From contig CAZYLK010000071.1 of the NCBI GenBank assembly GCA_964648365.1, positions 1 to 27,881 of the forward strand: DNA of 27,881 bases, read 5' to 3'. Every line of letters starts with the position of its first letter. The first letter of the stretch is position 1. The stretch is from SURF-32 sp964648365 (GTDB lineage Bacteria; Planctomycetota; Phycisphaerae; UBA1845). Both the position numbers and the translations under genes were made by a program. Under the pieces are notes generated by a model that saw only the letters and a list, made by a program, of their open reading frames with translations, was not told where the DNA came from and searched no databases. This document shows positions 11,801-19,075 of this stretch, piece after piece.

Positions 11801-12995
11801 CGTGGCGTTCCGCTCCGGCGAGACGCCCGAGACCATGACGCTGTTCCGCGAAATCTCCGACGACCGGTTCGCCACCATCCGCCACGGCCAGCGCATCCAC
11901 GGCCTGCGGACCGACTTTACGCTCGGCCTGCCGTTTACGCCGCGGATCGACGCACTCGGCCGTGAGGTGCTCAACGTGCCGGTCGCGCCGGTCGGGCCGC
12001 TGGTGTTCATCGATCGCCAGCCGCTGCTTCACGCGGCCTACACGCCCGAAAGCGAGTCGATCGTGCAGATCGGCCGGGTGGATCAACGCGGCTACGTCGA
12101 TCCCAACGATGAGGGCAAGTTCCTGATCGTCGGCGCCGTCGAGCCGGACGGGCCGCGTGCGCTGTTGTCGGTCGATACGAACACGAACGAGGTCACGCCG
12201 CTGCTGCAAATCGGCGATACCATCGACGACCTGATCGTCGATGCCATCGAAGTCGTCGATCGGGATGGCTATGGCAACGACGGCGAGCCGGTGCTGATGA
12301 TCCGCGATTACCTCACCCCGGCCGTGGTCACGCCGCAACGCGTGATCGTGACGCTGGGCGATACGATCGGGGACGAGGAGATTACCGAACTGAAACTGCC
12401 GCGCCGGGGCGAAGGCAGCAGCCGGTACTTCATTGCCAACCGCAACCTCTACCGCGAGGACGGCGAAGGCATTTCCGAGCTGATCGACACGTACGACGTG
12501 GCCGCGGGCCAGCCCGTGCTGGAGGTCGCCAATTACACGGTCGACGAGGAGGGTCTGGTGGTCTACTCCGCCCGTCTGCCCGGCCTGCGGGTGGGCATCT
12601 TCGCGGGTGAGGATCCGGTCGCGGTGGACGAGGTGACCCGGATCGACGATCGGCTGGTGCTGGAGATCGGTTCCTGGCAGGGCCCCGACCGGTACGAGGC
12701 CATCACCAACAACAACGGCCAGGTCGCGTTTGTGGCGCGGGTCGACAGCCGCCAGCGGGCCATCTACGTTGCGTCGCGCCTGCGGCCGATGGACGCCAAT
12801 GGTGACTGCCACGTGGACCTGCTCGATCTGTCGACGTTCCGCGGGTGTCTGACCGGCCCGGGCGAAGCCATGCGGCCCGAGTGCGCCATATTCGACGTCA
12901 ACAACGACTGCACGTGCGACATGCGGGACTATGGCCTGTTCCAGGAGTACTACACCGGGGAGGAGTTTATTCCCGACTGCCCTGCGAGGCCGTAG
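2823..12995 (+). CDS. Giant exported multidomain protein: beta-propellers, two P domains, tandem repeats, dockerin-like C-terminus
   Basis: About 3,390 aa. I chose ATG 2823 because GGGGAG lies six bases upstream; an in-frame GTG at 2694 is possible but less likely. Residues 36-124 are encoded by the palindromic repeat array. Residues 127-147 (GWLAAVLTLMVVGMSG, then SPVAA) look like a signal peptide with cleavage near 147. About 150-580 form TolB/WD40-like propeller repeats interrupted by a proprotein-convertase P domain (about 255-380; VHVVIPHERVGDVRIWL ... GGDWTLTVEDM). A cysteine motif starting GACC is at 585-620. About 625-1160 is a PQQ-like propeller with a second P domain inserted (about 1002-1125; VPHSRVGDLKVFL). 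About 1170-3320 holds at least ten degenerate repeats around NDAGQVAFxA and GDxxDG. Residues 3323-3390 (DANGDCHVDLLDLSTFRGCL, later DVNNDCTCDMRDYG) form a dockerin/EF-hand-like end typical of planctomycetes. The protein probably acts outside the cytoplasm; its partner and role are unknown. Confidence 0.85.
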   Translation: MDQLPSHSAALCSFRRLLQGDRTGGCSISADGKQAHRLGTGATQPRRHRLQTGATPDCRLETGGTQRRKHRLETGAAPDDRLETGATQRRRHRLQTGAAPDDRLETGATQRRKHRLQTGATGATRGGWLAAVLTLMVVGMSGSPVAAQPQFDVYEVTSLQQNNRDPDLSGTTYVWESGPVGSAVIKMWREGDPDPVTISTASNNDGPRIDGGRVVWRFKNRNDFDIALWEGGQITELTDVDYVAEAFGSGEQQVVEFGQAAVDTVYVQSAGYVLDVNVHVVIPHERVGDVRIWLEHRGTQVLLVDQVCGDTVDFQCTTLDDEGDSNFNDHCEAGMCRTYVPSNALSAFDGMAAGGDWTLTVEDMAEGNSGVFDSWRIEVLCQPTDRDDNAPDAGGGDVVWLSQEQNGLVLFDGESRRRISAEKPDYDDYPVIADGLLAWESRVANNAQVFMWTGDEVLQLTSRDYHSLRPATDGHAIVWYTSNAPPDETGIWRWTPENGAQRIVEVGFQPSVSGEVVAYIGTDGNDNEVFIYYRGNTYQVSDNTLTDYEPEIDGDRIVWHATDGNGNYQIFRAEIQGIGGDAVGACCIQYDCEVTTEADCVSREGTFHGAETLCTGNPCPVGPASTWSTDRHDARRSGRTDAVIPDEPELIWSILKGSGDPQMPPIIGPDGRIHVGVDRGTAQISPEGDLLSLQNLGNHPQTPPTIREDGQFFGPPGGMTKRDPDTHEQVCNADFATYVAPTLGEDGFVYGVVRGLGEDPWTVRKMAPDCGEEWAWGGRGERPVAPPAIGPDGGIVVRARDEVVKLSPDGLELWAYPTRGRDGGVVIADDGTIYFVSPGITCPFGEECNVGEGMCPGGNDVCDPSVLTALDPDGTLLWTHEYFDTVMLLDAPRPAVGEDGSVYVCGIHDYGDIRETVLTAVSSSGVELFTALEPEGGDGFAPVIDGEGTVLMTTRNGAIIALDGMSGEELWRTYAGTVPGESDVVIGQDGGGAPVSEQDPEIQSTIFVSQEGTVEDVNVHLNVPHSRVGDLKVFLKHDDSGEVLMFEQNCGDYQDFACTTFDDDATRDFENDCENGFCHAYRPVIPLALFIGMESHGDWTLVIRDVEPGNAGTFESWQLELKVRRTQQDDLIAAPAAIAEDGTIYVVTEKGYLKAFGEGCPAEPEIVPPFVFRLVAEKEESINGIEIDQFESFDLSDDGRVAFVARTSGLNDTTVFVEQQDGTFKDYARGSVVDGQTLDDAFQPRFDAAGNVYMPATTADEGGAVFINDIYYLGLPKREASLAPVVIDEVADSLFDLTPTGDVTLYGREFQQDPYGVLRLRVQNEQVESVLAVGRVVDELGSFDIDTDLRHHRQINAGGDFIAAGQKGLAINGRLVQRVGQRVGEHPISDLRSPQVTDEGAFYYLSGGGEHHGVFDAVHRRIGAGDVVDGYTISVIDRFEASNGDHIACAVVLNDGRRAIFRDDRAVAVPNVTEINGHVVQDIFNDSLTHNDAGEVAFMARVDGAKGVFVAWPNPDPGPPFLYRKALAQGDAVRGDNPVSDLYRIDMSPAGLVSARGTVERRAEVAPLSIDEFGNGTHFAVSNDRHYQIFGRINDGDPFKLAIVDASVPSVDVQFGVGDTIEDILVSAIGSGTFEQCLINDSGVTVTAVTDNRNPRRTAIVTPDEVLVKTGDFIDGNEIVDVSRPEITDAGQVAFRATYIPHLGRVKVNRYDDAIGFAVSDGGVFQVSARFVENGPYALSTVVVDPPSVAARINLKDVIDGFEVDEIASGLYEDKLLADDGTPVAAAVDYAGQTVYGIVTPDQLIARTGDVIDGYMLTVVNRPCVSGSGTVIFRAEYDNEGDRGSGIFTPTIRVLGTGDFVDGVRVNRVHTASVNDAGRVATCLERADGANAIYLDGAAVLVEDQTQLDGNVVRGIYDLQIRLNDAGQVAFGAWTDGGVTAVWVATPTGVPEDPFTYRRVLAKDQFVGDVKFHLLTDFRLGDDGLMTLYSKQNGNDKDSIFIETSEGAFEAWQAGDGLGGYSVVKFGFAPRVDADGHVYMPVNFQDVAQTVLVDGVPILEGASSGNVLSGVFDLSQRLIGRGDDLGDSTVQSVFRASINNDGDVAAAVQRMDGRDGVYLNGRPVVVEQITMLEGGLVSTVHQELVRLNDAGQVAFIARGPSGFDAVWVATLTGSEPPFTYRKAAQQGSTYDGIVMAPFRDFHLSEAGLVTIFARTPNMIFVETSEGVFDGWTQGDTLYGHVTTGFGSAPRMDSSGRLVVNASIAGAGPVIFEDGQPIIQSRNFSTTEAQIVETAPGVFAAHFDGESMGGLTARTGPVAPRVDDDGHVYHLLSTLEAGSTLFRDGQPLVQLAGQNATAPILLHKWNANFELFDISSGDYVLLYGQAEPSNNDWLLRIDAVNETVEQVFDNGHFYEGWSIDQIDATRLDERHTDNASSAFVVSGEGRQGVMYEGEIAIRDGDVVDGLTLDSFRDPQLDGFEPVFIAGYQGGNGIFDTQQSYVATGDIVDGCMISRVGAHSHVDGVSAFSATLSDESVGVFRGDAVVAVEGVTEVGGRLITRIDPSVVRMNDAGDVSFVAEFAEGPVAALVASGPNGNLSFRVAAAVGDTLGAVTLDFDASGLHCLREDVEGIAYFAAKSDEGTQTVFQDGNAIIQQASPNATAPTTLYELDAGLLAIGDDEHVAVSGRVNQGDEFGIVVADLKRGVLSTPIQINGSIRGAGKIAAIHFDPRDENHLNSGEFLAFVVDSTREGVQAVMNGRGTLIKTGDDFEQYMLETLAQAQVTEDTHFYFMATATHPDFGAGEGIFRMPDTRVIGSGDLIITYIVEAIDTYSALDGETLAMIATAAEEEGPTVRGVFMPDRPVAVEGATLIEGSPLTAVSPTIVRMNRGRQIAFVGSVDGGPLTLFVATDDGNNGFDFRRVASIGDVIEGATVESFDDFRLADSGLCRFVSLGQTPAQFVETEEGQFAVTLTGVSIGGRRVLSIDELRMDEASRVAFRSGETPETMTLFREISDDRFATIRHGQRIHGLRTDFTLGLPFTPRIDALGREVLNVPVAPVGPLVFIDRQPLLHAAYTPESESIVQIGRVDQRGYVDPNDEGKFLIVGAVEPDGPRALLSVDTNTNEVTPLLQIGDTIDDLIVDAIEVVDRDGYGNDGEPVLMIRDYLTPAVVTPQRVIVTLGDTIGDEEITELKLPRRGEGSSRYFIANRNLYREDGEGISELIDTYDVAAGQPVLEVANYTVDEEGLVVYSARLPGLRVGIFAGEDPVAVDEVTRIDDRLVLEIGSWQGPDRYEAITNNNGQVAFVARVDSRQRAIYVASRLRPMDANGDCHVDLLDLSTFRGCLTGPGEAMRPECAIFDVNNDCTCDMRDYGLFQEYYTGEEFIPDCPARP
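2928..3195 (+). repeat. Array 1: eight palindromic units of the CACCGGTT/AACCGGTG family, in frame in the giant gene
   Basis: Eight units occur. The best copies are CACCGGTT-NNN-AACCGGTG (8-bp stem, 3-nt loop GCA, ACA or AGA) followed by CCACAC. The right arms AACCGGTG start at 2939, 2975, 3005, 3041, 3071, 3107, 3137 and 3173, giving spacings of 36, 30, 36, 30, 36, 30 and 36. The two spacer types alternate (CGGATG, and AGAGAAGGAAA or close variants), so there is a higher-order 66-bp tandem repeat (3030-3095 and 3096-3161 are almost identical). All spacings are multiples of three. The array therefore encodes a repeated 22-residue basic segment such as RHRLQTGAAPDD-RLETGATQ upstream of the signal peptide. 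A partial copy of the tail (GGTGCCACAC) ends the array. The same unit recurs at 14858-15037. Confidence 0.95.
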
Positions 12996-13000
12996 GGGAG

Positions 13001-13035
13001 GAATGGCGAATGGCGAATAGCGAATAACGAATGAG
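13001..13035. repeat. Five-copy degenerate heptamer repeat
   Basis: Five consecutive heptamers are visible: GAATGGC, GAATGGC, GAATAGC, GAATAAC, GAATGAG. They begin six bases after the stop of the giant gene. The stretch is much more AT-rich than its surroundings. It could be a decayed simple-sequence repeat or part of a dispersed intergenic element; I see no other copy in this window. Confidence 0.85.
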
Positions 13036-13147
13036 GAAGGTGCGGTCCGCGCTGCGCACAACAATCCGAACCGCGACCGTCAGGGAGCGGCCGCGTGGTG
13101 GGTGGGCTGTGCATCGGGAACAGGCGATCGGCTCAGGCTCGGGACGG

Positions 13148-13846
13148 ATGTACGACATCTCTGATTTGCGTGAGTCTTGCATCACGGTTGTCATAACGCT
13201 CCTCGGGTGCGCCTTGCCCGGCTGCTGCCAGGGCATCTTCGGCCCGCCTCCGTCGATCAAGTGTCCGGAGACTGCCGTCGTGGGCGACGAGGTGGTCCTC
13301 ACCGTCCGCAACGTGGACGATGGCCTTCATTGGACGCAGCGCAGCGACGATGGCGCCGGGGGAGTGTTCATCGTGGACGACATGGAACTGGAGGAGTTCC
13401 GCGGCGGGCCCGATGGGGATTCGCGAACGCACGAAATCGTGTTCCGAGCCCAGCGCGCGGGGACCGTCGTCATCACGGCCGAGGAAGTCTTCATCGGTCC
13501 GCCGATCTGCTTCCCGCCGTATCCGCGGATGAGTTCCGTTGCATGTGAGGTGACCATTGTCGGCGCCCCGTGCGAGACCGATGCCGACTGTGATGACGGC
13601 CTGTTCTGCAATGGCTTGGAAGTGTGCTTCAACGACTTGTGCTATGCCGGCGAGCCCTCTTGCGGAGGTGAAGGTGAGTGCTATTGCTGGGAGGAAATCC
13701 AGGCGTGTGTCGATCCCTGCTTCACCGATGAAAGCTGCGACGACGGCGAGTTCTGCAATGGCGAGGAATGGTGCGACGGCTGCCAATGTCAGGCGGGCGA
13801 GCCGCCGTGCGAGGAGTGCGACGAGGAAACCGGTTGCCGCCCGTGA
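13148..13846 (+). CDS. Cysteine-rich probable lipoprotein with CDDG-FCNG repeats
   Basis: About 232 aa from ATG 13148. The N-terminus has a hydrophobic stretch ending in cysteines (ITVVITLLGC-ALPGCC), compatible with a lipoprotein signal; LLGC (Cys21) fits the lipobox better than LPGC. The middle (about 40-135) is beta-rich, perhaps Ig-like (VVGDEVVLTVRNVDDG ... AGTVVITAEE). The C-terminus has two cysteine-rich repeats: CETDADCDDGLFCNGLEVC and CFTDESCDDGEFCNGEEWC, each followed by a C-x-AGEP(S/P)C tail. Such repeats are common in secreted proteins of planctomycetes and myxobacteria. The start is uncertain: the frame is open to an ATG at 13031, which would add a basic 39-residue leader but has no ribosome binding site, and the 13148 ATG has only a weak GGGACGG. 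It may be co-transcribed with the giant gene (152-base gap, no terminator seen). Confidence 0.7.
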   Translation: MYDISDLRESCITVVITLLGCALPGCCQGIFGPPPSIKCPETAVVGDEVVLTVRNVDDGLHWTQRSDDGAGGVFIVDDMELEEFRGGPDGDSRTHEIVFRAQRAGTVVITAEEVFIGPPICFPPYPRMSSVACEVTIVGAPCETDADCDDGLFCNGLEVCFNDLCYAGEPSCGGEGECYCWEEIQACVDPCFTDESCDDGEFCNGEEWCDGCQCQAGEPPCEECDEETGCRP

Positions 13847-13878
13847 GTTGGCGCGGCGACCCGCTCATGGGGCTGAGT

Positions 13879-13910
13879 TCAGGCGTGCGCCTTGTTTGAG
13901 CGGCGCCTGA
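13879..13910. terminator. Possible weak hairpin between convergent genes
   Basis: TCAGGCG (13879-13885) pairs perfectly with CGCCTGA (13904-13910) around an 18-nt loop. It lies in the 149-base gap between the plus-strand lipoprotein gene and the minus-strand protease gene, where a terminator is expected. There is no T tract on either strand and the loop is long, so this is only a suggestion. Confidence 0.25.
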
Positions 13911-13995
13911 CCGGACGGTGTATCGATCTCAGATTGTCCAGTGCAACGGCCTCGATTTCGTCGGGCATCGCGAGCGGCCTCCGGAACAAGGTTGC

Positions 13996-14382
13996 CTACT
14001 TGATCGTCACCCATCCCTTGCGGAAGTCGATGGAAAGGAGCGTTCCTCGGAAGAAGTCGAGGCCGAGGAGACCGTCGACGGACGCGGTGGGTGGCATCGT
14101 GTGACACAAGACGGGGAAGTCGGCACGTTCCTGTCCGAATGCCTGGATACGCGCCGCGGGAATCTTGGGAGCAAACTCGACGCCGCTGGCGGTCGTGACG
14201 CGCACGCGCTCCGTTGCGGCGGCGGGATCAAACCCGACCGTGACCATGATCGCCGTACGAACCACCGTCTGCGTGGCGCCCGTATCGAGTGCCAGCCGGA
14301 CGCGTGCCTTGCCACGCGGCCCCGTCAGCATTGCCGGTACACAGATCAGCCCACGGCTGCTGTCGAAGGGGAGCTTTTTCAT
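13996..14382 (-). CDS. Retropepsin-like aspartic protease, small single-domain
   Basis: 128 aa. The catalytic signature ALDTGATQTVV (DTGA at residues 33-36) and the later VDGLLGLDFF segment (about 102-111) are the two hallmarks of a retropepsin-like (clan AA) half-protease, which would act as a homodimer. The segment between them is beta-rich (RVRVTTASGVEFAPKIPAARI), consistent with the fold. No signal peptide or membrane helix is seen, so the protein is probably cytoplasmic. The ATG overlaps the stop of the upstream gene by four bases (ATGA), so translation is probably coupled. The open frame further upstream belongs to the neighbouring gene's shadow. Substrate unknown. The family assignment is confident, the physiological role is not. 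Confidence 0.85.
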   Translation of the reverse strand: MKKLPFDSSRGLICVPAMLTGPRGKARVRLALDTGATQTVVRTAIMVTVGFDPAAATERVRVTTASGVEFAPKIPAARIQAFGQERADFPVLCHTMPPTASVDGLLGLDFFRGTLLSIDFRKGWVTIK

Positions 14383-14606
14383 AGGATGACCGCGGTGCCG
14401 TCCGGAATCTCGCCCGTATACATGAACGCCGTGCTCTTGAGCTTCAACTTCACGGCGCACTGATCTACCTCGTCCCGATCCTTGCTGTGGCACACCACCC
14501 GCCCGCGGATGACCTCAAGCTGGTCGTCCAGTTCCGGGTCGGCCACCAGGATCCACTCCGACGGATACCGCTCCTCGATTTCAGCCAGCGTGAGAATCTC
14601 GTCCAT
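14379..14606 (-). CDS. Small DUF5678-like protein paired with the protease
   Basis: 75 aa, preceded by GGGAG a few bases before its ATG. The sequence MDEILTLAEIEERYP-SEWILVADP resembles the small DUF5678-type proteins (a YPxxW motif followed by a short beta strand and a 'gkd' or 'skd' segment; here VVCHSKDRDEVDQCAVKL). I base this on memory of the motif, so the domain name is tentative. It is the first gene of a two-gene operon: its stop overlaps the start of the retropepsin-like protease by four bases. A fixed pairing of a small acidic protein with a protease suggests a binding partner, inhibitor or substrate adaptor, but this is inference. Confidence 0.75.
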   Translation of the reverse strand: MDEILTLAEIEERYPSEWILVADPELDDQLEVIRGRVVCHSKDRDEVDQCAVKLKLKSTAFMYTGEIPDGTAVIL

Positions 14607-14809
14607 CGTCGTACTCCCGCGGGTCGCGCGCCAGCGTTCGGCGGCTGCGACCGACGATGGAGTTTACGCCGAAAACGGCGGTGAATCCACGCGGGCGCGT
14701 CATCTTGGGCGCAGGGGTGAGCATGACAGCTTCGGCAGGTGCCGCGGCAGGTTCGGCGGGTGGCACGGTCTCGTCTTCGAGGCCGTGGCCAAGCGCGGAT
14801 CGTCAGCGC

Positions 14810-14838
14810 AAAAAGCGGCGGGCCGAAGCCCGCCGCTT
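14810..14838 (-). terminator. Strong intrinsic terminator for acs
   Basis: On the minus strand a perfect 11-bp stem (14838-14828 with 14823-14813) is closed by a TTCG tetraloop and runs into five consecutive T. This is a textbook Rho-independent terminator. It lies about 230 bases beyond the acs stop, with repeat array 2 in between, so the array should be part of the acs 3' untranslated region. Confidence 0.88.
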
Positions 14839-14857
14839 GTGAATGTCAGTCGTTCTT

Positions 14858-15037
14858 ACCGGTTCAAAACCCGGTGCCACACTCTGCGCTCATCCGCAGC
14901 ACGCCGGTGCCAGACCCGAACATCCACCGGTTACAAACCGGTGCCACAAAACACCAGACCCGGAGATCCACCAGCTGCAAACCGGTGCCACAAAACACCA
15001 AGCCCGGATTTCCACCGGTTACAAACCGGTGCCACAC
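14858..15037 (+). repeat. Array 2: palindromic CACCGGTT/AACCGGTG units with 44-bp period
   Basis: Units are at 14858-14882 (variant with an extra C in the right arm), 14925-14949, 14969-14993 (left arm altered to CACCAGCT) and 15013-15037, with a half-unit GCCGGTGCCAG near 14903. The last three are exactly 44 bases apart. The unit is the same as in array 1 (CACCGGTT-ACA-AACCGGTG, then CCACA), and reads in the same direction on the plus strand. Because 44 is not a multiple of three, this array is not under a reading-frame constraint, unlike array 1. Confidence 0.93.
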
Positions 15038-15066
15038 AGTGCCGCGCCGGGAGCTCCCGCTTGCCG

Positions 15067-17031
<1,965 letters not shown>

Positions 17032-17272
17032 GAGATGAAACCTCCGAGGACAGTGGGAACTGATGTCTGGCCCGCGGCGGGAACCTGCCCGGACGGGCCT
17101 CTGCCGCTCGCTGGACCACATGCCGGAGGACGTCGCGTCCTGGTCCGGTCGATCCGGGCGCGGGGGTGTCGACACGGCGTCGTGCCGAAGAGCGCGCAGC
17201 TCGTCCACCGCCGAGCAGCGTAATCTGCCTTACACGCCGCGTACCAGGGGTCCGCGGCCAACGCACCGGCCT

Positions 17273-18691
17273 CTACCCCGCCTTCAGCGTACTGACTACC
17301 TCGGCCATTTTCTTGGCCGCGTCGCCGAAGAGCATGTAGGTGTTGGGCCGGCCGAAGAGTTCATTATCCACCCCGGCGAAGCCCGGATTGAGGCTGCGCT
17401 TGCTGACGATCACCGTCTTCGCCTTATAGGCGTTCAGAATCGGCATGTCGATCGTCGGGTTAACCACGTCGTTGGCGCCAATGACCAGGGCCACGTCGCA
17501 GCGGTCGAATTCGGGGTTGATGTCGTCCAGATCGAAGAGCTGCGGATAGGGCACGTTCGCCTCCGCCAGCAGCACGTTCATGTGGCCGGGCATGCGGCCG
17601 GCGACGGGGTGGATCGCGTACTTCACCTGCACGCCCGACTTGCCGAGCAGTTCGCCCAGTTCGCGGACGACGTGCTGCGCCTGGGCGACCGCCATGCCGT
17701 AGCCGGGGATGACGATGACCAGCTTGGCGTTCTGCATCACCACGGCCGAGTCCTCAGCGCTGATCTCGCGGATGGTCACGCCTTCCTTGGCGGTGGTCGA
17801 GCCGGGGCCGGAATCGGCGGTGCCGACGCCGGCGAACAGCACGTTGGCCAGCGACCGGTTCATGCCCTTGCACATGATGTTGGTCAGGATCAGGCCGGCC
17901 GCGCCGACCAGCGAACCGCTGATGATCAAGGCCTGGTTGTTGAGCACGAAGCCGGTCATGGACGCCGCCAGGCCGGAGTAGGAGTTCAGCAGAGAGATGA
18001 CCACGGGCATGTCCGCCCCGCCGATGGGCATGGTCAGGATCACGCCGAGCACGGACGAGACAAGGAACAGGACGATCAGCCAGCCGACGCCGGTGCCGGT
18101 TCGGGCAAAGAGATAGACCAGTACCGCCGACACCAGCACAGACGCAACAAAGGTCACTGCACCGCCGGGGAGCTTGACCGGTGCGCCCGATATCTTGCCG
18201 TCCAGCTTGGCCCACGCGACCAGACTGCCGGTGAGCGTCACCATGCCGATCAGTACGCTCAGCCCCACGGCCGTGCCGGTGATTTCGTTGACGGCGCCTT
18301 CCTGGGAGCCGTAGTCCGCCAGCGCCACCAGCGCCGAGCCCAGCCCGCCGAACCCGTTGAAGATGGCGACAAGCTGCGGCATGGCCGTCATCTTGACGGC
18401 CACCGACCACCACGCGCCCACGGCGGCCCCGATCGCCAATCCGAGAACGATCTGCCACCAGTGCAGAATGTTGAACGCGACCAGCGTGACCAGCACGGCG
18501 ACTGCCATGCCGACGGCGCCGATGCGATTGCCCTGCAGCGCAGTTTTCGGCGAACTCATCTTCTTGAGGCCGAAGATGAAGCAGGACGCGGCCAGCAGAT
18601 AGACCAGGTTGACCCACCAGGGCAGCCCGGCGACGGCCGCGGGAACGGCCTCGACCTGGGCCAGCAGAGAAGCGTTTGCGAGCGTATTCAT
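17273..18691 (-). CDS. pntB: NAD(P) transhydrogenase, beta subunit
   Basis: 472 aa, normal for PntB. The membrane part (about 1-260) contains many hydrophobic helices (for example WWVNLVYLLAASCFIFGL and AVLVTLVAFNILHWWQIVLG). The C-terminal NADP(H)-binding domain III has GYGMAVAQAQH (from 330), HPVAGRMPGHMNVLLAEANV, DVALVIGANDVVNP and NPGFAGVDNELF. Together with PntAA and PntAB it couples proton entry to hydride transfer from NADH to NADP+, supplying NADPH. It is the last gene of the operon, 93 bases after pntAB. The ribosome binding site is weak (only AGCTCCT before the ATG), so expression may depend on readthrough or coupling from upstream. Confidence 0.97.
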   Translation of the reverse strand: MNTLANASLLAQVEAVPAAVAGLPWWVNLVYLLAASCFIFGLKKMSSPKTALQGNRIGAVGMAVAVLVTLVAFNILHWWQIVLGLAIGAAVGAWWSVAVKMTAMPQLVAIFNGFGGLGSALVALADYGSQEGAVNEITGTAVGLSVLIGMVTLTGSLVAWAKLDGKISGAPVKLPGGAVTFVASVLVSAVLVYLFARTGTGVGWLIVLFLVSSVLGVILTMPIGGADMPVVISLLNSYSGLAASMTGFVLNNQALIISGSLVGAAGLILTNIMCKGMNRSLANVLFAGVGTADSGPGSTTAKEGVTIREISAEDSAVVMQNAKLVIVIPGYGMAVAQAQHVVRELGELLGKSGVQVKYAIHPVAGRMPGHMNVLLAEANVPYPQLFDLDDINPEFDRCDVALVIGANDVVNPTIDMPILNAYKAKTVIVSKRSLNPGFAGVDNELFGRPNTYMLFGDAAKKMAEVVSTLKAG

Positions 18692-18744
18692 AGGAGCTGT
18701 CGGTTCCGGTTGCGGGAAAGTGTGCCTGCGTCAACGTCGCCTCG

Positions 18745-18761
18745 GACGCGCGGGTCGCGTC
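18745..18761 (-). other. Small RNA hairpin between pntAB and pntB
   Basis: GACGCG (18745-18750) pairs with CGCGTC (18756-18761) around a 5-nt loop, inside the 93-base gap between pntAB and pntB. There is no T tract, so it is not a terminator; it could stabilise or separate the mRNA segments. Such short GC stems arise easily by chance in this genome. Confidence 0.25.
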
Positions 18762-18784
18762 AGGCGGGCGATCCGTTCACGAAG

Positions 18785-19075
18785 TCAGCGCTTGAACATC
18801 TTGAGCATCCGGTCGGTCACCATGAAGCCGCCGACGACGTTTACCGTCGCCGCGATCAGCGCGATAAAGCCGAGAATGCGGGCGAAGACCGACACGTGTT
18901 CGCCCTCGATCCCCACGCACACGAGTGCGCCGACGATCGTAATGCCGGAAATGGCGTTCGCGCCGGACATCAGCGGCGTGTGCAGCGTGGGCGGCACCTT
19001 GGAAATCACCTCAAAGCCGATGAACACGGCCAGGATGAATACGACCAGACATGCCGAAAGGACTTCTGGAGTCAT
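18785..19075 (-). CDS. pntAB: NAD(P) transhydrogenase, membrane subunit PntAB
   Basis: 96 aa. This is the short membrane part of the alpha subunit, encoded separately as in the three-subunit enzymes (for example Rhodospirillum). It has the conserved core FEVISKVPPTLHTPLMSGAN followed by AISGITIVGAL, and three to four membrane helices, ending in a basic tail (MLKMFKR). Its ATG overlaps the pntAA stop by four bases (ATGA), giving translational coupling. It forms part of the proton channel with PntB. Confidence 0.96.
   Translation of the reverse strand: MTPEVLSACLVVFILAVFIGFEVISKVPPTLHTPLMSGANAISGITIVGALVCVGIEGEHVSVFARILGFIALIAATVNVVGGFMVTDRMLKMFKR

Larger units (their letters stand above)
14607..15066. 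other. Intergenic region with terminator and repeat array
   Basis: This 460-base gap lies between the stop of acs and the start of the DUF5678-like gene, both on the minus strand. It contains array 2 (14858-15037) next to acs, then the minus-strand terminator (14810-14838), then about 200 bases that must hold the promoter of the small operon. I see no open frame with convincing coding character and no tRNA or riboswitch-like structure. Confidence 0.6.

Noticed and set aside
3228..12995. Start of the giant gene at ATG 3228, after the repeat array
   Set aside because: It would leave only about 12 residues before the predicted cleavage site, with half of the hydrophobic core lost, and has no ribosome binding site. 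It remains the alternative if the array proves untranslated.
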